A DNA stretch of 51,629 bases from assembly GCA_902651635.1 (NCBI GenBank), contig CACRSC010000006.1:215151-266779 (forward strand), written 5' to 3'. Numbering within the stretch: the first letter of the stretch is position 1; each line of letters begins with the position of its first letter. This stretch comes from Mastigamoeba balamuthi. Its lineage: Eukaryota > Evosea > Mastigamoebida > Mastigamoebidae. Shown piece after piece: positions 45,044 to 51,629 of this stretch. The notes under the pieces are model-generated. The model was given only the letters and a program-made list of their open reading frames with translations. It was not told where the DNA came from and did no database searches. Both the position numbers and the translations under genes were made by a program.

Positions 45044-46096
45044 CTAGAAGTTGATGGGGTGGTTGGAGGCGAAGGCCAGCGGCAGGATGAGGCCCTCGGT
45101 GATGAGGTTGCGGCCCATGGTGTTGGAGATGACGTTCTTGGCGAACCTCTCGCCCATGAGCAGCGCGACCCTCGCGTTCTCTGTCGTGCTGAACCCCAGC
45201 ACATTCACGACGATGCCGCCGGGCGAGTAGCTGCCCTTGGACAGCAGGAAGTTCTCCCCCACCGTCTGCTTGAACAGCTCCACGAGCGCGTCCTGCAGCC
45301 TGGCCGACTCCTCTCGGGGCATCTTCACGAGGCTGACGCACACGCAGAGGCTCATCGCAGCGAAGATCTCCTCGAGGCCCATCTCGGGCGACCGCGCGAT
45401 CACCTGCGCCTCCATGCGGCTGACGCACATGCGCGCCAGCGTCCCCGCGCCCGGCAGGCCCTGCACAGCGGCGCCAGGCGGGCTCTGCGTCTGCAGCGCC
45501 CGCGAGGACGAGGAGGCGGCGCTGTCGCGGTGGTGCACACTGAACGGCTCGCTCAGCACCACGAGGCCCGGCACCAACTCCGCAGCCAGCACCAGCGAGC
45601 GGCACTTGAGGTGGTTCCACGACGACGTGCACCGGCTGCGCACCTGAGCGCCGTAGCTCTCGAGCCCCTCCGGAATGCCCTCTCTGCGCCCAGGGCCCGT
45701 AAACCGAAAGATATCAAAATCAGGAACCCGTGCAAATCTGATTTATCCGAAAGATACCAAAATCGGGAACCCCACGCAAAAATCTGATTTATCCGAAATC
45801 GGCTCTGCGAAAAATATCGGCTCGGACCTCTCGGGGTGCGGGTGGCAGATCTCGACGACGGGCCCGCATTTCGGGCACGCGACGGGGTCGAGCGACCCGG
45901 AGCGGCACGTGCGGGCACCCAGGAGCGCCCGGAGCACGTCGGCGGGCGTCAGGCCGCGCGCGAGTCGCCACGTCACGGGGACCAGGAGCTCGGCGGTGAA
46001 GGAGCGGTGGCGGTGCAGCACCGTGGACGAGAGGCTGAGCACGGGGCCCTGGAACGCGGCGAAAACTATGTCGTCACGCGTCGACCGCGACGCCAT
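45044..46096 (-). CDS. Unknown Cys-containing protein, 302 aa
   Basis: Not recognised. Two exons, 46096-45828 and 45683-45044, across a 144-bp intron containing a two-copy tandem repeat; the join keeps the frame (PHPER/EGIPEGLE). Notable segments: RDDIVFAAFQGPVLSLSSTV, a possible metal site ACPKCGPVVEICHPHPE, then RCTSSWNHLKCRSLVLAAEL, a Ser/Pro linker, an amphipathic helix (RLQDALVELFKQTVGENFLL) and a C-terminus with GRNLITEGLILPLAFASN. No signal peptide or membrane span. A beta-rich N-terminal half is suggested by alternating hydrophobics. A DNA- or partner-binding role is possible but unsupported. Confidence 0.7.
45704..45792. repeat. Two-copy tandem repeat inside an intron
   Basis: Units 45704-45746 (43 bp) and 45747-45792 (46 bp) both read ccgaaagata.caaaatc.ggaaccc ... 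aatctgatttat with a few differences. A third partial unit (ccgaaatcgg) follows. It lies inside the 144-bp intron of the 302-aa gene, which also holds an AAATATCGG copy. Confidence 0.75.
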
Positions 46097-46568
46097 AATT
46101 GAGCCGCGCTGCATCACCGCTTTTCTCAGAAAGACCGGGCATAAATATCGGCCCGATACCGGAAATCTGGAGCTCCCAGAAGTTCGGTGAGATCTTACGG
46201 CAGAGTTCCTGCACAGAGTTCACCACAAGGTAGAGCAGCAAGTGCCTCAAACCCCAAATACCGTGGGACGGGGCGCCAGTATTTGCCGCTAGTATTCTCG
46301 GATGCGCAGCCCAAAACGGGAGCTTGTTACTCTTGAAGCAAGCAGCTTTGGCCAAAGATTACTGCCCGTGCAGGATGGCCAGCCTGCACGCTGGCACTGA
46401 TGTCGTGGGGACACCAAAGCGCTTGCCAGAAAGCGGATGCTAGAAGCGCACTGCGGCTGCAACAACTGCAGGCCACACGAGAGCCCAGCAGAGGCATTCG
46501 AATCGGGTTCACGCGCTCTTCTGCTGTTTGTGGTTACCGGCGACAACGGCGCTGCTGCTGGGCGCCAC
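46097..46568. other. Intergenic: promoter side of the 302-aa gene, no other gene seen
   Basis: 472 bp. The first ~75 bp hold the candidate upstream element. The rest has only short frames, including 46289-46663 on the minus strand, which overlaps the next gene's 3' end out of frame. Confidence 0.5.
46143..46170 (-). promoter_or_regulatory. Candidate upstream element of the 302-aa gene
   Basis: The plus strand reads AAATATCGG (46143-46151), then CCCGATACCGGAAATC to 46167. It lies 47-74 bp upstream of the start codon at 46096. This is the clearest copy of the paired motif seen near 4499, 18512 and 42177. Confidence 0.35.
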
Positions 46569-47801
46569 TCAGTTGGCTGGCGGGGTGACGGGCTTGGAGA
46601 ACATGGCCTCGAGGTCCTTGTCCTCTGTGCTGGCCGCCGTCGCCGCGCGGCTGTCGCTGACAAAGTCGTGCATCTGCGTCGCCGGTGGCTCCGTCATCGA
46701 CATCGGCTGGGCGCCGTCGATCAGCGCCGACTGGGACGGCGCCTGCGCCTTGGGGGCCGCGTCGCCGCTGCCCTGCTGGCGGCACCTGAGCACGAAGAAG
46801 ATGTCGACGCCGAGGGCCACCCACGCGACGGCCGCCACGAAGTCGAGCAGCGCCACGACGATGTGCAGCGCGTAGTCGCAGTGTATCGACGGCTGCGAGG
46901 GCGACCACGCGATGCCCGCCAGCCCGTTGTTGCACCACGTCCGCGAGTGGTTGACGTGGCTGCCGTCGCGCACGCCCACCGCGAAGAACCCGACGCCTCC
47001 CGCGACGACCATCAGCACGGGCAACTGCACAGGCGAGGCCGAAAGCCGTCAGAGACGCTGGGGGGCCCAAACGGGAAACGGGAAAGGGGGGGAGAATTCC
47101 GGGAAATGACAGAATAGTTCCAGGGAATATCTGCAAGGAGAGGGCAAAATATCGCGTGCCAGGTAGGACCACGAGCGCGGCAGCAGTAGCACCAGGACAA
47201 CCGCGCCGACGCCGTAGAGCGTCATGAGGATGCCCGCAGAGGTGCGGCGGGCGGAATCGCTGGCGCTCCAGCCGCAGCCGAGCCAGTCGGGGTCGTTGTC
47301 TGCCGCCGGCGGGGCGAGTGTATTTTCCCGATGAGTTTCCAGATGCAGCAGCGCCGTGGGAGCGGGGCTGGGGGAGCCCCCGCGGGCGTACTGATACGGA
47401 ATTTGGAGGGGATGTGTGTCGACAGGGGGTCCACGGAGCACGGGTCTTTCCCCACGAGCTGTGCGCAGTCCCCGCCGTCAGCGGGGGCTGGAGGGAGAGG
47501 GGGGTGCCTGCGGGTAGGGAGGGAGGGGGCTCCCAGCGTACGTGGCTGCCGTGCTTGGTCTCAGTGCGCGACTTGATCTGCGTCAGCCCCAGCGCGGTGG
47601 CAGCCAACGACGCACCCTGCGTGCAGAAGAGGGCACACGGAACGCACGACCCCCACGAGGTGGGCGGACCGGGAAATCAGCGGCACGACCCACCGCGAGA
47701 AGAGGGGGGGGGGGGAGGGATGGTGGGACGGGGGAGAGCCGCACGACGGCGAAGGAGAAGGCGACCCACATGAGCACCAGCAGGGTCCTCCGGCTCACCA
47801 T
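46569..47801 (-). CDS. Four-transmembrane protein, tandem copy 1
   Basis: Five exons (minus): 47801-47730, 47616-47542, 47458-47398, 47299-47160, 47024-46569; 267 aa. TM1 TLLVLMWVAFSFAVV; extracellular-type loop with DPDWLGCGWSASDSA; TM2 GILMTLYGVGAVVLVLLL; TM3 VLMVVAGGVGFFAVGV; a loop with TWCNNGLAGI; TM4 IVVALLDFVAAVAWVALGVDIFF; a Ser/Ala/Gln-rich cytosolic tail. The layout recalls tetraspanning MARVEL- or claudin-like proteins but I see no diagnostic motif. Intron 4 (47159-47025) begins GC (CTG/GCACGC), and the matching intron of copy 2 begins GT. The extracellular exon 3 differs most between the copies. Confidence 0.82.
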
Positions 47802-48044
47802 TGTCGAGGGTCTGCGGGGGGTGGCGGTTTGCTCTGCAAAGTGAACTATCGACAGAGAAAAAACTTCAACACAAGCAAAAACAACAGGATGACACGACCG
47901 ATGACGTCCCCAGTGCGGGTTCCACAACCGGGAAAAAACGTGAGTAGAGGGGAGGAGTGGAGTTTGCGAGTCTTATGCTGTGTTTATTGGGCTCACCCAA
48001 GCTGGATCACGCCAGCAATTCTCGGTAATTTTGACCGATTCATG

Positions 48045-48961
48045 TTACGGCCTGGGAGCAGCGGCAGACCTCTCACCGACGAAGTTATGCATCTCCCTCG
48101 TGACCTCCTGACGTGCTGTATCAGGCAGGAGACCGGATCTCATCAGGCAGTCGCTGGGCTGCTGCTGCGGCTGATGCTGCTGCGGCTGCTGCTGGTTGCG
48201 AGTCCTGACGCAGGCGAAGCACACGACCCCCAGACAGACCCACGCTACGGCAGCCAGGAAGTCCAGAAGGGCCACCACAATGAGCGGCCCGTACGCGCAG
48301 TCGAGCCCAGACCACAGCGAGTGGACCTCGTGGCACCAGGAGCGGGAATCGGCGATACGGTTGCTGTCGCGAACACCCACAGAAACGATGCCAAAGCCCC
48401 CAAACAGAACCGTCAGCACAGGGAACTGGCGTGGTGCTTAGACACGAGAAGCAGCAGCTGCACAACGCCGTACCAAGTACGTCCAGAAGAGGGACACCTT
48501 CACGATAACGATGACCGAGGCGATACCATAAATCGTGATTAGGATTCCGGCAGCGGTCCTTGTGGCCGAGTCGGCAGCGTTCCACCCACACCCCAACCAG
48601 TCGGGGTCATCGTCTATCCGACGTTAGCAACATTAGCAACATATACAATTGGATTCCGTACTCATTTTGAATCTGAAAGGCCTATGGCTGACCCAGGGCT
48701 CCTTGGTGCAGGAGACAAACGGGAGCTACGCAGTGTGCACGTGAGAGAGCTTGTGTGTGTGTGCGTGTGTCGAGCCGACGAACCTCGTATTCGGAGGTCT
48801 TCAGCTTGCTGTGGACTTGCGTGAGACCCACGGTCACTGTTGCCACAGTCGTAGCCTGGGAGCATGCGATCAACAGCGGAACATACGGGTGCTGAGAATC
48901 TCACCACCGAGACCGACAGCATAACCCACATTAGAGCCACGAATGTACTCCTGTTCGGCAT
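48045..48961 (-). CDS. Four-transmembrane protein, tandem copy 2
   Basis: Five exons (minus): 48961-48887, 48855-48784, 48701-48662, 48613-48474, 48425-48045; 235 aa. It shares intron positions and phases with copy 1, including the 140-nt exon 4. TM1 TFVALMWVMLSVSVV, loop DPDWLGCGWNAADSA, TM2 GILITIYGIASVIVIV, TM3 VLTVLFGGFGIVSVGV, loop SWCHEVHSLW, TM4 IVVALLDFLAAVAWVCLGVVCF, then a Gln-rich tail. Intron 1 (48886-48856) is only 31 bp. The loop exon is 13 residues against 20 in copy 1. Function unknown. Confidence 0.82.
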
Positions 48962-49156
48962 TGTCCTTCGTGGGCTCTCAGCTTGCTATCCGGACGGTGT
49001 GGATGAAAAAAAGAAAAGATATTCTCGTTCTCAGGATTTTGGCACCCACAGTTTCTGGATAATTCTCCAGGCGGGAAAATGAGAACAATCGATTCACCTG
49101 TTCTCGCAACCTTCCACGAACAAATCCCGATGTTAATCGCCCACGCCCACGCGGCC

Positions 49157-51596
49157 TTACTTTGCCCCCAGTTGTACAGCAGCCTTCTGCAGCGCTTCGG
49201 GCTCGAATACGCCAGTCTCATCCCCTTGGCAGACGGACAGGAACACCTCCTCCAGGGTGGTCTGGCTGACCCCCCACTCGCTGATCGGGAACTCGTGGCC
49301 CGCAGGCCCCCTCAGCTCCCTCTGCATCTCGACCAGCAACGCCGACAGATCCCTGACGCTCTCGCACGGCACGCCGTACTTGATGCTCGTTCCCATCGAC
49401 GTGACCACCGCGGCCGCCGGCAGGCTCTTGGCGACGAGCTCCTTGGCCCGCGCCTCGCTGCCCTGGCGGGCGATCACGTGCAGAGCGTACCCGGCGCCGT
49501 GCCTGGCCTTGAGCTCGAACGCCGTGCCCACGCACTGCAGGCATCCACGGCGCATGATGGCGATGCGGTCGCCCAGGGCCTCGGCCTCCTCCATAGAGTG
49601 CGTGGTGAGCAGCACGGCGCGGCCGGTCCGTAGACGCTGCAGGGATGTCCACATCTGGCGCCGCGAAACGGGGTCGAGGCCCGTCGTGGGCTCGTCGAGC
49701 AGCAGCAGCTTGGGATCGCCCACACAGCTGATGGCGACGGACAGCCTGCGCTTCATACCGCCGCTGAACGTCCCCGCGGCGCGGTCGGCCACCTCCCACA
49801 ACGCCACGTCTGCACCGGTACTCAGATCAATTGATGCCACAGAAACGGGAGCCGAGCAGTCAGTCGTACCCTTGAGCCGAGTCTCGATCTCCTCGGCGAG
49901 CTTGTCGGCAGCCACACCCTTGAGACGTCCGATGATCTCGAGGTGCTCCCTGGCCGTGAGGTCTGGCCAGAGCACGTCGTCTTGCGGGCACACGCCGATC
50001 ATGCCGCGGACCACCTCGGGCTCGCGCAGCGCGCTGTGCCCAAAGACGATGGCGTCGCCCGCTGTCGGCGGCGACTCGCAGCTCAGGACCTTCATCGTGG
50101 AGCTCTTGCCGCAGCCGTTGTGCCCCAGCAGCGCCAGGATCTCGTTCTCGCGGATGGTGAGCCCCAGCCCGTTGACGGCCACGAAGTCGCGGCCGCGGCA
50201 CGGCACGGCGGAGGGGCAGCTGTACGCGACGGTGAGGTCGCGTATGCCGACGGCGACGCCCTGGCCGTCGTCCTGGCGCGCAGCCTCCTGCTCGGCCTTG
50301 ACGTCGCTCTCGTCCTGGTCACCGTTGACCTCGTTCGCCCGGCTCAGCAGCCGGCGCTCGTCGTCGTCGGCCGGCCGCCTCGGGGCGCGCAGGCGGGCGA
50401 GCGCGCGGCCGAGCAGCCCGCTCTCCGAGGGCACCACGACGTACAGCACGAGCGAGAGGGCGAAGAAGATGGCCGTGTCGATGAGCTGCCAGTAGAGCGA
50501 GGCGATGGGCGCGGGGTACGTGACGCCGTTGGCAAGCGGGGTCGACTCGAACATGTTGTGCCACTCGAAGAAGGTCGCGTGGCGCACCCAGACGTCGGTC
50601 TCAGGCGTCTTGGCGGCGATGTCGATGACCATCTTGGCGAAGTTGAACGGCGGCCACAGGTGCAGCGCCTGCGTGATGGCCCCCGGGAAGTTGGGGCTGT
50701 AGAACTTGGCCATCAGCCACGGGTTGGTCGCCATGATCTGCATCAGCATGCCCAGCAGGAACACGCCGATGCCCGTGTTGACAGCCGTGTGCGTCGTCTT
50801 GAGCACCATCCCCAGCGACACCGCCAGCGGCGTCATGGCGATGCCGAACGAGAAGAACTGCCCCATAAACTCAAATGTCAGAAGGAATCCAGAAATTAAA
50901 TTTAGAGACAGAGACACAGAGACACTAGCAGCGAGGGACAACTAGGACGGACTGTGAGGAGGACAGCGGCGATGCTCGCGCGGAGGAAGAAGGCGAACTG
51001 GAAGGCGCAGCCGAGAGCGACGGTCAGCAGCGTCCCCACGAGCACAAACGCCACGTTGTAGATGTAGTACGAGGCCCAGTAGGCGACGTCCGAGAGCCCC
51101 GCGGCCCTGAGGCTCGTCCGGAGCCGCGCCTCGCTCTCGTGCGCCACGTGGTAGAGCAGCAGCACAAAGTTGAACATCGAGGGCGAGTAGAGGATGAAGG
51201 GGCTCAGCAGCCCCATGGCGTCGAACTTGCGCATCTTCCACAGCTGCGGGTACCTGCTGCCCGTGAACAGCGGCAGGCGGTCCCTGTCGGCCCCCGCGAG
51301 CTCCTCGGCGACGGCGCGCTCGACGTGGAACGACACCGCCTCGAAGCGCAGGTTGCTCTCGTCCGTGTGCGGCAGCGTCTCGTTGTAGAGCACCACAAAG
51401 GGCACGGGCATCCCCGCGGGCACCCCGGGCGCCACCCGCGGGTCCGCCCGGGCCCCGGCGGCGGGGTAGAAGGCCACGCCGGCGAACACCTCGCCCGGCC
51501 GCTGCAGGGTCATGCCGTAGAGCTCGGCGGAGCTCTTGGCCTTGTAGAGGTCTCCCACGCTGAGCCCCGCGTTCTTGGCGATGACGGCCCTCATCA
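49157..51596 (-). CDS. ABCA-type ABC transporter, half-size, 5' end outside the window
   Basis: Exons (minus): 51596-50953, 50869-49870, 49809-49157; 765 aa visible. The 5' exon boundary at 51597 looks like a splice acceptor (gacgccag), so the true start lies beyond the window. Membrane part: a large extracellular segment, then helices (YWASYYIYNVAFVLVGTLL, GQFFSFGIAMTPLAVSLGMV, SLYWQLIDTAIFFALSLVLY). Nucleotide-binding domain: Walker A LLGHNGCGKSST, Q-loop VCPQDDVLWP, signature TFSGGMKRRLS, Walker B LLLLDEPTTGLD, switch TTHSMEEAEALGD, then the ABCA regulatory end WGVSQTTLEEVFLSVC. The 60-bp segment 49869-49810 stays in frame but is an intron by GT..AG and family alignment (RLKD/VALWEVADR). 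Lipid transport is the family role. Confidence 0.93.
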
Positions 51597-51629
51597 CTGG
51601 CGTCGTCCGAGTGGGTGGGGGGGGGGGGG

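Noticed and set aside
45704-45792. CRISPR-like short repeat array
   Set aside because: Only two imperfect tandem units without spacers, inside a eukaryotic intron.

Overview
The window is nuclear DNA of a GC-rich, intron-rich protist. Evidence: protein-coding exons joined by about 90 short introns (mostly 41-145 bp), a cytosolic uL23 ribosomal protein, ATG9, a DENN protein, a Piwi protein and an mRNA capping enzyme. EGF/CUB receptor kinases, ricin-tailed and Ser-rich secreted glycosidases and FIST/cyclase sensing fit a free-living amoeboid or phagotrophic cell. Amoebozoa is my best guess, but I cannot fix the lineage from the sequence alone. Exon joins below were derived by hand: each keeps one frame and restores the family motif across the junction.

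Layout. 0-1.8 kb: no clear gene except one decayed reading frame. 1.8-4.2 kb (-): secreted GH35 beta-galactosidase with a ricin-type tail, divergent from a Piwi-clade Argonaute (4.6-7.6 kb, +). 8.0-10.4 kb (+): LRR/Cys-repeat surface protein containing an assembly-made duplication. 11.2-12.9 kb (+): GH5 glycosidase with a Ser/Pro/His tail. 13.2-13.7 kb (-): unknown 169-aa protein. 14.5-18.5 kb (-): Ras-association-like/DENN protein. 18.6-28.1 kb (-): two tandem Slo-family potassium channels with identical 14-exon structures, separated by an AT-rich stretch carrying a dead Tc1/mariner element. 28.4-29.3 kb (-): uL23. 29.5-31.9 kb (+): ATG9. 32.1-34.3 kb (+): bifunctional tunnel-type RNA triphosphatase-guanylyltransferase. 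34.6-38.1 kb (+): receptor-like TKL kinase. 38.3-39.0 kb (+): Cys-rich small protein and thioredoxin-like protein 6 bp apart. 39.2-40.8 kb (+): ThrE/Prm10-type membrane protein. 40.9-41.9 kb (-): ankyrin protein interrupted by a 140-N gap. 42.3-44.9 kb (+): FIST-domain protein with a degenerate cyclase domain. 45.0-46.1 kb (-): unknown Cys protein. 46.6-49.0 kb (-): two tandem four-TM paralogs. 49.2 kb to the end (-): ABCA half-transporter, cut by the window edge.

I see no operon-like pathway. The genes read as an ordinary gene-dense nuclear segment, with three themes: secreted carbohydrate handling (GH35, GH5, LRR protein), membrane and signalling proteins (Slo pair, receptor kinase, FIST-cyclase, four-TM pair, ABCA) and housekeeping RNA/autophagy functions. 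The most unusual items are the FIST-cyclase fusion, the one-piece tunnel-type capping enzyme, the Slo pair without S0 or calcium bowl, the one-exon-per-LRR gene, a 5' splice-site preference for GTRCGY with two GC-AG introns, and a recurrent CCGGAAATC/CCGATAT motif 45-120 bp upstream of several start codons.
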